A DNA stretch of 64,000 bases from CAZIRF01 sp964541755 (lineage in GTDB: Bacteria; Spirochaetota; Spirochaetia; Treponematales; Breznakiellaceae). How positions within the stretch are numbered: the stretch's first letter is position 1; the number at the start of each line of letters is the position of its first letter. Below, in pieces: positions 1-9,703 of the stretch. The DNA is taken from assembly GCA_964541755.1 (NCBI GenBank), contig CAZIRF010000005.1, forward strand, positions 1-64,000, written 5' to 3'. Under the pieces are notes generated by a model. That model was not told where the DNA came from, did not search any database, and saw only the letters and a list, made by a program, of their open reading frames with translations. Both the position numbers and the translations under genes were made by a program.

Positions 1-24
1 CCCAATTCGCCAAGGTAGCTTGAG

Positions 25-43
25 CTGCAGGCTTCTGGTTACT
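25..43. repeat. 19-bp dispersed repeat, copy 1
   Basis: The 19 bases at this site are identical to positions 60245-60263. The copy lies just past the stop codon of the aldo/keto reductase gene. It runs into further GTTAC/GTAAC-type repetition up to about position 65, which supplies the stop codon itself. The second copy lies in the leader of the YibE/F gene. An exact 19-mer at two intergenic sites in 64 kb is not expected by chance, so a genome-wide dispersed element is likely. Its function is unknown. Confidence 0.6.
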
Positions 44-52
44 AGTTACGGG

Positions 53-1189
53 TTACTGGTTTCGGGCAAGTGCTGCGTGGGATTCTTTGAGCTGCTTGCG
101 AATCTCGAGCTTCTGTGGACACTTCGTTTCGCAGATACCACAATCGACACAGGCCGATGCGTCCTTGCCCTTCATCCAGTCAACCTTCCCTATCTGCGCG
201 TACTGGTCGCGGGCGTACTCATCGAGCTTCCAGATGCGCTTGTAGTTCATCTGTTGGAATACCAGGGGGATATTGACCCCGGCCGGGCAGGGCATGCAGT
301 AGTTGCAGCCGGTACAGTAGAGTCCTTCGAGCTTGCGGTTCTCCTCGGTCGCCCGGTTCAGGGTCTCGAGCTCCTCGTTCGAGAGGGCCGCCTCGTTGCT
401 CGCTGTCTCGCAGTTCTCGAGGACCATCTTCTCGCTCCCCATCCCGGACAGGGCACAGCACACGCCCGGGTTGGACAGAACAAAGCGCAGGGCAATTGCG
501 GGGCTCGAGGAAACCTTGCCGGGAAGGAGTGAGGCGATGGCCTCGGAGGGGAAGCCTAAGCGCCCGCCGCCTACCGGCCCCATGACCACGACGCCCAGGC
601 CCTTTTTGTTCGCATGGGCAATGGCCGCCTCGTTCGCGCGGTCAAGGAGGTTGTACTGGCACAGGAGGGTCTCAAAGTATTCCGAGTCGATGATGGGAAT
701 CATGTTTTCCGGCTTGTCATGGAAGGAGAAGGAGAGGTGTTTCACCAAACCCTCTTGCTTGGCCTTGAGGGCGGCCTCAATCGGGCCGTTCGGTACGTCG
801 ATGCAGTTAGTAAAGGCCTCGAGGCTGATGCCCCACATGTGGTAGAAGTCCACCGAGTCACGGTCGAGCTGTTTGAGCGAGTGTTCGAGGCGCTTGCGCC
901 AGTCATCCCCCGAAGCGTTTTCTATGGGATTTTTTGTCGAAAGGTAGATCCGCTGCCCCTTCCAGGCCTTGAGGGCCTTGCCCACGATTACCTCGCTCTC
1001 CTTGTCACAGTAGTAGGGGGCCGTGTCGATGTAATTCACCCCGCGTTCGAAGGCAAGGTGCATGATGCGGATGCTCTCCTCGTGGTCCCAGACGGTTTTG
1101 CCGCCCGCTTCCTTTTGCGGAAGCCGCATGGCCCCGAAGCCCAAGGCCGAAATATCGATGTCGGTATTGCCGAATTTGCGGTATTGCAT
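53..1189 (-). CDS. Aldo/keto reductase with C-terminal 4Fe-4S domain
   Basis: A 378-residue cytosolic oxidoreductase. The N-terminal part is an aldo/keto reductase barrel beginning MQYRKFGNTD. The usual catalytic tetrad is visible as D55 and Y60 (in DTAPYY), K86 (in STKNP) and H117 (in FYHMWG). The last 90 residues carry two cysteine clusters (CTGCNYCMPC and CVDCGICETKC), as in the ferredoxin-fused reductase subfamily common in anaerobes. Such fusions probably pass electrons between an iron-sulfur cluster and the nicotinamide site, but the substrate is not predictable. The frame is open further upstream, but ATG at 1189 is chosen because an AAGGGG Shine-Dalgarno lies 7 nt before it and family similarity begins there. 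It sits downstream of glgP on the same strand, separated by a terminator, so it is probably transcribed on its own. Confidence 0.9.
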   Translation of the reverse strand: MQYRKFGNTDIDISALGFGAMRLPQKEAGGKTVWDHEESIRIMHLAFERGVNYIDTAPYYCDKESEVIVGKALKAWKGQRIYLSTKNPIENASGDDWRKRLEHSLKQLDRDSVDFYHMWGISLEAFTNCIDVPNGPIEAALKAKQEGLVKHLSFSFHDKPENMIPIIDSEYFETLLCQYNLLDRANEAAIAHANKKGLGVVVMGPVGGGRLGFPSEAIASLLPGKVSSSPAIALRFVLSNPGVCCALSGMGSEKMVLENCETASNEAALSNEELETLNRATEENRKLEGLYCTGCNYCMPCPAGVNIPLVFQQMNYKRIWKLDEYARDQYAQIGKVDWMKGKDASACVDCGICETKCPQKLEIRKQLKESHAALARNQ

Positions 1190-1294
1190 GTCATCCCCTT
1201 TGAACGAGTACGCGTGTGCGTATGCTGTGGTTATTGCCTGTAACCCACAGCATAGCTCGAAATGACAGATGTCGCAACCGTTTGCGTATCCGCC

Positions 1295-1326
1295 AAAAAA
1301 AACGCCCCCGCCATGTGGCGAGAGCG
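1295..1326 (-). terminator. Rho-independent terminator after glgP
   Basis: On the minus strand a 10-bp stem (positions 1317-1326 with 1303-1312, including GU pairs) with a 4-nt loop is followed by eight T residues (1302-1295). It lies 25 nt after the glycogen phosphorylase stop codon. Confidence 0.85.
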
Positions 1327-1350
1327 GGCACAGGGAATCCGTATTCCCGT

Positions 1351-3801
1351 CTATTCGACGCGAACCGGCTCGATGTGCCATATCTCGTCCGCGTACTGGC
1401 GGATGGTCCGGTCGCTGGAGAAGGTCCCCGAGCAGGCGACATTCAGAATGGCCTTCTTCACCCACTCATCCTGGTTCCGGTAACACTCCTCGGCTGCTTC
1501 TTGCGCCTTGCAATAGGCGTCAAAGTCGGCTAGGACGTAGTAGGGATCGGGTCGATTGCCCTCGATACCGTTGAGGAGCGAGTCGAAGAGCTCCTTGAAG
1601 GCCGGGGCGTACTCGCCCTGGAAGGTCCCGTCGACCAACTGGTGAATGACGCGGGCGAGGGCCGGGGTGCGTCCCAGGTAGATGCGCGGGTCGTAGGAGT
1701 GCGTGGCTTCCATGGCCGCAATCTCATCTGCACCCAGCCCGAAAATGAATGCATTCTTCCGGCCCACTTCCTGCACAATTTCGACATTCGCCCCGTCCAT
1801 CGTGCCGATGGTAAGGGCCCCGTTCATCATGAATTTCATGTTGCCCGTGCCGCTGGCCTCCTTGCCGGCCGTGGAAATCTGCTCGGAAAGGTCTGCAGCC
1901 GGAATGATTTTCTCCGCGAGGCTCACGCGGTAGTTTTCGGCAAAGACTATTTTGATGCGGCCGCGAACCCGCGGATCGCTGTCGAGGCGCTGGGCGACGG
2001 CATTTATAAGCGAGATAATGCTCTTCGCGCGGCGATAGCCGGAGGCCGCCTTCGCCCCGAAGATGAAGGTGCGGGGAAGGGGGTCGAAGCCGGGGTCATC
2101 GGCCATGCGGTTGTGCAGATGCATGATGTGCAGGACATTCAAAAGCTGGCGCTTGTACTCGTGCAGGCGCTTCACCTGTACGTCAAAGAGGGAGTCCGGG
2201 TTGATATCGACGCCCTGTTTTTCCTTGAGCCATGCGGCGAGGCGCAGCTTGTTGTTCCGTTTGATGGCAGCAAAGCGCGCTCGAAAGTCCGGGTCATCGG
2301 CCTTGGGGGCCAATCCCTTGAGCAGCGAGAGCTCCGTCGTCCAGCCCTCACCCAGGGTCTCGCTTATCAGCTGCGAGAGCTCCGGATTGGCGTGGAGGAG
2401 CCAGCGGCGTTGGGTGACGCCGTTGGTCTTGTTGTTGAAGATTTCTGGCCGCCACTCGAAGAAGTCGCGCAACTCGCGTTTCTTGAGTATCTCCGTATGG
2501 AGGGCCGCAACGCCATTTACCGAGTACGCCGCCGCGATGGCCAGGCGCGCCATGTGTACCATGCCGTCGGTAACGATGGACATCCGGTGACGGCGGTCCC
2601 AATCGTCACTCCAGCGCTCCTTGAGGGCATCCTGGTGGCGGCGATCAATCTCCTCGACGATCTTGTAGACCCGCGGCAAGACACTCGAGAAAAGGTCGAT
2701 GGGCCACTTTTCGAGGGCCTCGGCAAGTATGGTGTGGTTTGTATACGCAAAGAGTCGTGTGACAATCCCCCAAGACTCGTCCCAGCCCAGTCGTTCTTCG
2801 TCAAGCAGAATGCGCATCATCTCGGGGATGGCAACGACCGGGTGGGTGTCGTTCAGCTGGATGGCTGCGAAATCGGGCAATTTGGACAAGTCGTTGCCGT
2901 GCTTCAGTTTGAAGGCCCTCACAATGTCCTGGAGACTGGCTGAAACGAAGAAATATTGCTGTTTCAGACGCAAGGCCTTGCCGGACGGCCCCGAGTCGTT
3001 GGGGTAGAGGACGCGCGAGAGGTCTTCTGCCTGATTGGCCTTTTGCACCGCACGCTGATAGTGCATGTCGTTAAAGAGTTGGAGGTCGAATCCGTCGGGG
3101 CTCTCGGCTGTCCACAGGCGCAGGGTGTTCACCGTAGAAGTTTGATATCCTATGATGGGTACATCATAGGGAATGCAGCTAATAACTTCGGCATTGACCG
3201 TGTCGTAGTACTCCACTCCGTTTTCGTCGGTCCTGGCAACAATACTGCCCCCCATCTTGACGGTAAGCGCTTGATCCGGCCGCTTTATGCTCCAGGGGTC
3301 GCGGTGTTCGAGCCAATTATCCGGAACCTCTACTTGGTGTCCGTTGACAATTTTTTGCTCGAACATTCCGTAGCGGTAGCGAATACCGTACCCGTGACCC
3401 GGCAGGTCGAGTGTTGCCAGCGAGTCGAGGAAACAGGCGGCAAGACGTCCCAGCCCCCCGTTCCCCAAACCGGCATCGGGTTCCTCGTCTTCGATGATAT
3501 TGTAGTCGAAGCCCAAATCGGCCAAGACCTCCTTGATAACGTCTATGAAGCCCAAATTGAGAAGATTGTTCCCCAAAGCCCTCCCCATGAGGAATTCGGC
3601 CGAAAAATAGAACATCTGTTTGCCGGGATTGGCGTCGAAGGCCTTGCGGGTTGCCATCCAGTTGTCAAGGACGTATTCCATGGTGGCCGCGGAAACCGCG
3701 TCATAGATATCGTGCTTGCTCGCTTCCTTTATGTCCTTGCCATAGCGCCGTTTGATGCGATGTTTTATTTTTGCCTCGAAGCTGTCTTTGTCCAGAGTCA
3801 T
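1351..3801 (-). CDS. glgP: Glycogen/alpha-glucan phosphorylase
   Basis: An 816-residue GT35 phosphorylase of normal family length. It releases glucose-1-phosphate from glycogen or maltodextrin in the cytosol. Family blocks are present along the whole length: GRALGNNLLNLG near the N-terminus, DAGLGNGGLGRLAACFLDS, the QLNDTHP block, FDVQVKRLHEYKRQ, and the PLP-lysine region EASGTGNMKFMMNGALTIGT. ATG at 3801 is preceded by GGAGG about 8 nt upstream. The gene is divergent from the FecR lipoprotein and ends in a clear terminator. Together with cellobiose phosphorylase at 14.6 kb, the window encodes two routes to glucose-1-phosphate. I cannot separate glycogen from maltodextrin preference by sequence. 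Confidence 0.96.
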   Translation of the reverse strand: MTLDKDSFEAKIKHRIKRRYGKDIKEASKHDIYDAVSAATMEYVLDNWMATRKAFDANPGKQMFYFSAEFLMGRALGNNLLNLGFIDVIKEVLADLGFDYNIIEDEEPDAGLGNGGLGRLAACFLDSLATLDLPGHGYGIRYRYGMFEQKIVNGHQVEVPDNWLEHRDPWSIKRPDQALTVKMGGSIVARTDENGVEYYDTVNAEVISCIPYDVPIIGYQTSTVNTLRLWTAESPDGFDLQLFNDMHYQRAVQKANQAEDLSRVLYPNDSGPSGKALRLKQQYFFVSASLQDIVRAFKLKHGNDLSKLPDFAAIQLNDTHPVVAIPEMMRILLDEERLGWDESWGIVTRLFAYTNHTILAEALEKWPIDLFSSVLPRVYKIVEEIDRRHQDALKERWSDDWDRRHRMSIVTDGMVHMARLAIAAAYSVNGVAALHTEILKKRELRDFFEWRPEIFNNKTNGVTQRRWLLHANPELSQLISETLGEGWTTELSLLKGLAPKADDPDFRARFAAIKRNNKLRLAAWLKEKQGVDINPDSLFDVQVKRLHEYKRQLLNVLHIMHLHNRMADDPGFDPLPRTFIFGAKAASGYRRAKSIISLINAVAQRLDSDPRVRGRIKIVFAENYRVSLAEKIIPAADLSEQISTAGKEASGTGNMKFMMNGALTIGTMDGANVEIVQEVGRKNAFIFGLGADEIAAMEATHSYDPRIYLGRTPALARVIHQLVDGTFQGEYAPAFKELFDSLLNGIEGNRPDPYYVLADFDAYCKAQEAAEECYRNQDEWVKKAILNVACSGTFSSDRTIRQYADEIWHIEPVRVE

Positions 3802-3919
3802 GTGCTCATCCTCCAGGTGTCATTTTAAGACTGTGGCCATATAAGGAATCCATTAAATATCCGCAGCCAATCAAAAGCGTACCTGTTCACTCGGGCCATG
3901 TCAACGCAGGCCGTCTTTG

Positions 3920-3928
3920 TGCTATAAT
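3920..3928 (+). promoter_or_regulatory. Extended -10 promoter, candidate leaderless start
   Basis: TGC followed by a perfect TATAAT (3923-3928) ends 7 nt before the ATG at 3936. A transcript from this hexamer would start at or next to the start codon. No ribosome binding site is visible. A clear -35 is not apparent, which fits an extended -10 promoter. Confidence 0.6.
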
Positions 3929-3935
3929 GGAATGT

Positions 3936-5354
3936 ATGAGAAAGACGTCAGTAATTGCCTTACTTGCAGCCATCTTGTGGCTCGCGCTGTCGTGCTCCGG
4001 CAAGGAGACCGAACCTCAAAAAACTGCTTCTCCCAAGCAGGTGACGGACCGTACGGCGACACCCGTAACAAGTGCCGACCCTTCTCCGTTGGCCAGCGAT
4101 CCTTCGCTGGTCGATCCCCCGGCCGAGCTTTCTTCCCGGGATGAAGGGGCTTCTCATGAAGTTGTAGTGGAGGGAGAAGAAGAGAAGGCAAATCAAACTG
4201 ATACTGACGACGGCACTGCCGATGCCGCTCCTCCCACCGAATCGAAGGATACCACCACGGCGAAGGATCCTTCGGCGGACGCAGCATCTGCTCCCGCCAA
4301 GAGCGTGTACAGCTTGGGGCGTGTTGGCTATATTGCCAACTATCGCGGCGAAGTGAGCGTGCGGCGGGGGGACGAGGTCTTTTCCGGCGATGATATCGAT
4401 TTTGGTTTTGAACTCTATCCCTATGATCTGATGTCTACCGGCCCAAAATCATATGCAGAGGTCGATCTCAATGCATCATATCCCGGGGGCTCGTACATTC
4501 GACTCTCCGAACGCACCAATTTTTGGTTCGATTTGGGAACGGTCGCCGATGACGGTTCGATGGAAACCGATATTCGCCTCCTCGCCGGCGCCATTGCCCT
4601 CAAGGTCGAAAAGCTCAGTAGTCGCGGCCGCGTTCAAGTCTCCTCCGAGAGTGCTGCTTTCGGGGTGCGTGGTACCGAGTTTATCGTAACGTTGGGCCCG
4701 GAGGCTTCCGCCCTGGTAACCTGTCTCGAGGGGCGGGTTGCCTGTACGGACGAAACGGGTACCGTATTTGATGCCATTCCCGGCCAGGCTGTTGAAAAGC
4801 GTTTCGATGCCCCCGTTCAGACTGTTCCCAAGGATCTCGAGGAGTTGGGGCCTTGGCGTGCTGCCTGGTTGGGTGAGCGCACCGATGAGTTCTACCGCGA
4901 TCCGGCACGCTACGTGTCACCCTACGCGGCCCAGGCCCGCAAATGGGGGCCCGGTTTTGATACTGCCGCCTTGGCTCTCGAAAAACACCGCACGATTTGG
5001 GATCGTTGGGCCGCTGCTGTTGCCGCAGGAAAGACCTACTCCTTTGTGGAGCTGGGGAATGACAAGAAAAAGGTCAATAACGATCTTTTCGCCGCTGCAC
5101 GGGAGCTATTCTTCTATGAAGCTGCACACTATCGTCTCGTGGACATGATCAATCGTCTTTCTCGCCCGGTTGAGGGCTATAACGTACAGGCGCTTCCTTC
5201 CGAACTCGCTGCAATCAAAAAGGAACTGGATCGTCGCGAGGCTCGCCTTGCAAGGGTGCGTGAAATATTCATGCTCTACGGGACGGTTTCCGATGGCTCT
5301 CCGTTGGGGGAATTCTTTATGGAGCGCAGTGAATCATCGGTTTGGGATATGTGA
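3936..5354 (+). CDS. FecR-domain lipoprotein
   Basis: A 472-residue predicted lipoprotein. The signal peptide ends at LALSC with C20 as the lipidated cysteine. Residues 21-115 are a low-complexity linker rich in Asp, Glu, Thr and Ala. A FecR domain follows (about 125-290), with the typical start in which a GRVGYIANYRGEVSVRRGDEVF stretch (quoted in part) leads to GDDI, and the later AFGVRGTEFIV block. The C-terminal 180 residues are helical and unassigned. In other bacteria FecR domains sense or relay signals through sigma factors, but spirochaetal FecR lipoproteins stand alone and their role is not known. No sigma or anti-sigma gene is adjacent. The downstream gene encodes a two-helix membrane protein and may be functionally linked. 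ATG at 3927 is an alternative start. Confidence 0.85.
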   Translation: MRKTSVIALLAAILWLALSCSGKETEPQKTASPKQVTDRTATPVTSADPSPLASDPSLVDPPAELSSRDEGASHEVVVEGEEEKANQTDTDDGTADAAPPTESKDTTTAKDPSADAASAPAKSVYSLGRVGYIANYRGEVSVRRGDEVFSGDDIDFGFELYPYDLMSTGPKSYAEVDLNASYPGGSYIRLSERTNFWFDLGTVADDGSMETDIRLLAGAIALKVEKLSSRGRVQVSSESAAFGVRGTEFIVTLGPEASALVTCLEGRVACTDETGTVFDAIPGQAVEKRFDAPVQTVPKDLEELGPWRAAWLGERTDEFYRDPARYVSPYAAQARKWGPGFDTAALALEKHRTIWDRWAAAVAAGKTYSFVELGNDKKKVNNDLFAAARELFFYEAAHYRLVDMINRLSRPVEGYNVQALPSELAAIKKELDRREARLARVREIFMLYGTVSDGSPLGEFFMERSESSVWDM

Positions 5355-5528
5355 CACGCGAGTGCAGGACCTCCTTCCAAAGGACTCCTGAAATTGCTTG
5401 AAATACCTCCACTATGGGCGGGAGCTGCCGATACTTGAAGGGAAGTCCTGCGTATCCCCGGGGAACGTGGCTTCCTTTTTGTGTAGCGGGAGTGTCCCGT
5501 TGTATTTTTCAATTCCTTGGAGGGGTGT

Positions 5529-7911
5529 TTGACGGCAGGCCAAAGGGTTTCTGTCAGCTTGTTGGTATCTGTCCTGCTATTTGCCGGCTTTACGGTTTTG
5601 GCATACACAGGGCTTTTTGATCTCGTGGAAGCGCGTTTTTACAATCCTGCTGTCGTAAAAGGCCTTGAGCAGGAAATGGCCGGGGTAGCCGATTCTACCG
5701 AAGCCTTTGTCAATGAAATGCGCGCCCGATTCCAGGCAATGCTGGCAGAACCTTCCATACAACGCAGCTTCCTCCCCAATCAATCCGCAGAGGATATCTT
5801 TGAGCGCAGTCGACTCTTTGGCTTGTTGGAGGCCGAAATCCCGTCTTTCCAATCGGCACGCTTTATCGATGCCAATGGGCGCCGTCTACACTATTCCACC
5901 GAGTCCACCGATATCCTTCGGCAGGATCGTCTGTCGATCGCCTGGCGAAATTATGGCGACGACGGGCAAGCTTGGCCCTTTGACCAAGTTGCCCGGGCAG
6001 AGGGATCCGAAGCCCTCGTCTTTGTCGATGGCGAACGTGAGCTCTTTGTGTTCTCCTACCCCTTTACCGACTCGTTCGATGTGTATAAGGGAACGGCCGT
6101 TTTTACCCTCTCTGCCCGCGCCCTCCAGGATTTCCTGGTACGCGATTTTCGCATCAAGGCCGGGGAGCGCCTCTTTTTGCTTGACCAACCAGATGGGGCC
6201 ATTATTGCCTTTCCGTCCGCGACCCTCTCGCAAGAGGCCCGTCTTGTGGCCCGAACCCTCTGGACTCAGGGGGCTCGTGGTGCCCATCCCTTCGTAGCCG
6301 GCCCCGATGCTTCGCAGTGGATGCTCCTCTCTAGGGAAACGGTTTCGGGCTTTATGGTAGCGAGAGTCTATGAGGGGGCGCTCTTCGCCTTCCCCTTCAG
6401 CATGAAACTCATATTCCTCGCCGCCTTTTTCCTTACCGCCTTCCTCTTGGTTTTTTTGCTGTTCAATCTTCGTCAGGATCGTCTTACCCTGGCGCGCGAT
6501 CGAATCAAACGCCTGCAAATCGCCCTCCTCGAGGAGTGTTATTCGGCAAAAGGAGATTTTGACTGGGACAAGTGGACTCGTGAACTCTCCCTTCGACGGG
6601 ATGAGGTTCGTTCGGAGATTAAACGGGGCCTCCCCAAGCTCGCCGATATCGACGAACTCGTAGACAAGTCCTGGGATGAGCTCCTTCATGCCATGGGGGC
6701 AGTACGCCAGCCCTTGGCCGCCAATTTGCCTCTTGACGAGTCGCGACTCCAGCTTCTCCTTGAGCGTTTGGCAGAGGTCCAATCACAGAAACCCCTTCGA
6801 AAGACGACCAAGTCTGTTTCTGCGAAAAATGGTGGTAATTCGTCGGCTTCTGCCCCGGAAGAGCTTGAAGAAGTCGAAGAGCTCGAGAACGTCGAAGAAC
6901 TTGAGGAAGTCGAAGAGCTCGAGAACGTCGAAGAGCTTGNNNNNNNNNNNNNNNNNNNNNNNNNNNNNNNNNNNNNNNNNNNNNNNNNNNNNNNNNNNNN
7001 NNNNNNNNNNNNNNNNNNNNNNNNNNNNNNNNNNNNNNNAGGAAGTCGAAGAGCTTGAGGAAGTCGAAGAGCTTGAGGAAGTCGAAGAGCTTGAGGAAGT
7101 CGAAGAGCTTGAAGAAGTCGAAGAGCTCCCCGTCATGGATATTCCTGCGGGCCTTGAAGGGACTATACCGCAGGAGAGCGCGACGGAAATTGGGGAACTC
7201 CCCGAAGTTGAGATCTCGCCCGAACTGCAGGTCCTGGACGGTTTTGGGAGCCTTGACGAGCCGGGCGAACTCGAGGAGCTCGATGAACTTGAGGACGCCG
7301 ACGTCTTGGAGGACGAGCCCGCTGCAACGGGTGGTGACGCCGGGCAAAGAGATTCATCCGACTCAGCCAACACAACACCGACAGAAACCCTCGACGACAT
7401 ACTCTCCCGCATTGAGTTTTCAGATATATCTCCTTCCCGGGAGGCCGCCGAAGCCCTCAGCGATCCCCGCATTGGCGATGATCCCCTCGCTAGCCTCGAT
7501 ATCATATCGCCATTCGACGATATGCTGGACAATTTCTTTGCCTTTGAGCCGGAACCCGCCCCCGATGGAGAGCTCGAGGAACTGGTCGTTTGGGATGATA
7601 TCGAGAACGAGTCTGCTGCGGAACTCGAAGCGGTGGACCAAGAAACTGCCTATATACCCCGTTTTACCTCCGATGTTGCAGTTGAATTCCTGCCCCTCGC
7701 AGATGGACAGAGCGAAGAGGATATCGGTGAACTGGTGGAGGTCGAGGATAGCATCGTCACCGAAGGCGAGGATGGTCTTGTGCTCATCGATCTTGCGCGG
7801 GTAACGGAGCAGGAAAAAAGCGCCATTCCGCAAGACCGGGATCCGGAGCTTGGGGCTCTTGTCTCTTCGGTAATGGGGCCTGGGCCGGGACGGCGTCAGC
7901 GCAGAAGGTAG
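5529..7911 (+). CDS. Sensor-like membrane protein with EEVEEL repeats, interrupted by gap
   Basis: This is one gene split by a run of 100 Ns. Joining the flanks without Ns gives about 760 residues, and more if repeat units are missing. A first membrane helix (about residues 5-25), an extracytoplasmic domain of about 255 residues, and a second helix near 287-312 suggest a receptor-like topology similar to Cache-type sensors, but I see no kinase, cyclase or chemotaxis output domain. A cytoplasmic helical segment then leads into EEVEEL/ENVEEL repeats and a strongly acidic tail of about 260 residues. TTG at 5529 is preferred as start because GGAGGGG (5519-5525) lies just upstream; TTG at 5517 is also in frame. 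The tail overlaps the convergent M23 gene by 16 bp. Function is unknown; pairing with the FecR lipoprotein is inference. Confidence 0.75.
6858..7128 (+). repeat. 18-bp coding tandem repeat (EEVEEL) spanning an assembly gap
   Basis: Units of 18 bp encode EEVEEL or ENVEEL. Before the gap EEVEEL and ENVEEL alternate; after it five EEVEEL units follow almost without variation. The array is the reason the assembly broke here. Confidence 0.9.
6940..7039. other. Assembly gap (100 N placeholder)
   Basis: Exactly 100 Ns. The base before (G at 6939) and the bases after (AGGAAG from 7040) join in perfect repeat phase if the Ns are removed. The true missing length is therefore a multiple of 18 bp, possibly zero, and not 100. 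Confidence 0.95.
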
Positions 7912-8855
7912 AGGGGATTCACCGTTCTTCCATGTTTGTAGACCGAAAAGTGTACATGACTCCCGGTGCTCAAGCCGGTGCTCCCGATATCCCCGATACG
8001 CTGTCCCGCTTTGAGATACTGACCGGTCTTTACCCGTATTGTGTCCAAGTGCCCGTAGAAAGTCCGGTAGCCGGAGTGGTGGCTGATAACAATGTAGTTC
8101 CCGGAGATTGGATCAAAACCCGTCCCGGCCACTTTCCCGGCCATTGCTGTGTGGAGAGCCGATCCCCAGGGCGCGGCAATATCGAGACCGTTGTGAAATT
8201 GCCGCCGGCCGGTAAAGGGATCGTTGCGGTACCCATAGTATGATGTAAGACGACCCCGTACGGGCCAGGCGAAGAGGTCGCCGTTGATTTCCTGGAGATC
8301 GGTGCGCGACAGCCGGGCCCCGGGCAGGAAAACCCGGGTGCCTGTTTCCGGTTCGAACTTTTGGGGGAGCTCGTTGACCGCCAGAATGTTTGCGATATCG
8401 AGTTCATAGGCCTCCGCGACGTCCATAAGCGATTCACCCTTGGCCAGTGTGTGGGCGAGGCCGTCCTGATTGGGGATGAGGAGCTCTTGGCCAATCTTGA
8501 GAAGGCGGGAATTGCGTATGTCGTTGACAGAAATGAGACTGTCTTGGTTTAGCGAGAAGGCCTTGGCGATGGTTCCGATCATGTCGCCCGATTTGACGAC
8601 ATATGGAAAGTATCGTATGGGATGTGTTGGTTCTTCCAACTCGCTGATGCCTAGGGGCGGGGCACCAATACCGGCGGCGCTCTCGGCTTCGGTATCCGGG
8701 TTGCCCTGCGCTGGCGGCTCTTCTGCCTTGCCGACCGTATTTTGTGTGGCCGCAGAACAGGCTATCAGTATAAATACCCCCGTGCCGAGTAGCACTGGAA
8801 GGGCTCTGCGAAAAAATGGACAGGGGCTACCGCCCATGGTAGATCGTCGAAACAT
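7896..8855 (-). CDS. LysM/M23 peptidase lipoprotein
   Basis: A 319-residue lipoprotein (lipobox LIAC, C33) acting on or near peptidoglycan in the periplasm. Two LysM domains (about residues 84-128 and 133-178) would bind glycan. The C-terminal M23 metallopeptidase domain (about 200-319) keeps its zinc and catalytic residues: H221 and D225 in HNGLD, H269 in YGHLD, and H300/H302 in HVHF. It is therefore expected to be an active endopeptidase rather than a degenerate NlpD/EnvC-type activator. ATG at 8855 has GAGGACC about 9 nt upstream; ATG at 8837 is possible. Its 3' end overlaps the convergent repeat-protein gene by 16 bp. Confidence 0.92.
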   Translation of the reverse strand: MFRRSTMGGSPCPFFRRALPVLLGTGVFILIACSAATQNTVGKAEEPPAQGNPDTEAESAAGIGAPPLGISELEEPTHPIRYFPYVVKSGDMIGTIAKAFSLNQDSLISVNDIRNSRLLKIGQELLIPNQDGLAHTLAKGESLMDVAEAYELDIANILAVNELPQKFEPETGTRVFLPGARLSRTDLQEINGDLFAWPVRGRLTSYYGYRNDPFTGRRQFHNGLDIAAPWGSALHTAMAGKVAGTGFDPISGNYIVISHHSGYRTFYGHLDTIRVKTGQYLKAGQRIGDIGSTGLSTGSHVHFSVYKHGRTVNPLYLLR

Positions 8856-9021
8856 GAAATGGTCCTCTGTGGCGTGAGTATCTGCTCTTTTTGGTATATG
8901 TTCGAGATCATTCTACCGGTACGACGGATGACGTGCAAGTAAAAAGCTGCGGGCGCTTGAGTGAGTGCCCGTGAATTGGTAGAGTCGACCATCCCGTCTG
9001 TTTTCGTCAATTGGAGGTCCC

Positions 9022-9648
9022 ATGGCATCGTCATCTTATCGTAGCCCCGATCACTGGACACTCAAGGCCCTCAAGGAGGGTTATCCTGCCCGTTCTGTCT
9101 ATAAACTCAAGGAAATCGACGAGAAATTCAAACTGATACCGGTGCACGGGACAAAGGTTGGCGCCATTCTCGATGTGGGGGCGGCTCCCGGGAGTTGGAG
9201 TCTTTATGTTTTGCGAAAACTTGCGGGCAAGGGGTTTTTGACGGCGGTAGACCTCTCGCCCCTCTCGCGTTCGTACGACAAGGGGCTCTTTGATGGTAAA
9301 AACTTTTCCTTTATACAGGGCGATGTCTGTGACCCGACGATTCGTGCACAAGTCCTGAAAAAAGGTCCTTACGAGCTTATAATAAGTGATGTGGCTCCGG
9401 CCACGAGCGGAAATCGTTCGGTCGATACCCTTCGTTCGCTCGCCCTTGTCGAAGAGGTTCTTGCCATCGCCGGCGAGGTTCTCGCTCCCGGGGGGAATCT
9501 GGTGGTGAAGGTCTTTCAGGGTGGAGACACCAAGTCTGCCCTTGATGCTATAAAAGCCACTTTCAAGCAGGCCCGGGCGTTCAAACCGGAAGCCTGTCGC
9601 AACGAATCCTTCGAGACCTATTATTTGGGGCTCGGTAAAAACCCTTAA
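9022..9648 (+). CDS. rlmE: 23S rRNA 2'-O-methyltransferase, RlmE/FtsJ family
   Basis: A 208-residue methyltransferase, normal length for RlmE. The family methylates U2552 of 23S rRNA in the ribosomal A-loop with S-adenosylmethionine. The SAM-binding motif LDVGAAPGSWS (about 50-60) is intact. The K-D-K-E catalytic tetrad can be matched: K28 in VYKLKEI, the Asp in SDVAPATSG, the Lys in VVKVFQGG, and the Glu in NESFETYYLG. ATG at 9022 has GGAGG with good spacing. It stands alone, divergent from the M23 gene. Four rRNA-modification-type genes occur in the window. Confidence 0.93.
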   Translation: MASSSYRSPDHWTLKALKEGYPARSVYKLKEIDEKFKLIPVHGTKVGAILDVGAAPGSWSLYVLRKLAGKGFLTAVDLSPLSRSYDKGLFDGKNFSFIQGDVCDPTIRAQVLKKGPYELIISDVAPATSGNRSVDTLRSLALVEEVLAIAGEVLAPGGNLVVKVFQGGDTKSALDAIKATFKQARAFKPEACRNESFETYYLGLGKNP

Positions 9649-9703
9649 AGTCTGTTCAGGCGAAATTACTCCCAAACTATTCAGTGATTTTTACAGTATT
9701 TTC

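Noticed and set aside
1191..1465. N-terminal extension of the aldo/keto reductase up to position 1465
   Set aside because: The extension crosses the glgP terminator and overlaps the glgP 3' end, has no family similarity, and a good ribosome binding site exists for 1189.
6858..7128. Possible CRISPR array in the repeated region
   Set aside because: Units are contiguous 18-bp coding repeats without unique spacers, in frame with a membrane protein.
6619..7532. Apparent minus-strand and shifted plus-strand genes running through the N block
   Set aside because: They are antisense or frame shadows of the EEVEEL repeat and depend on Ns being read as open codons.
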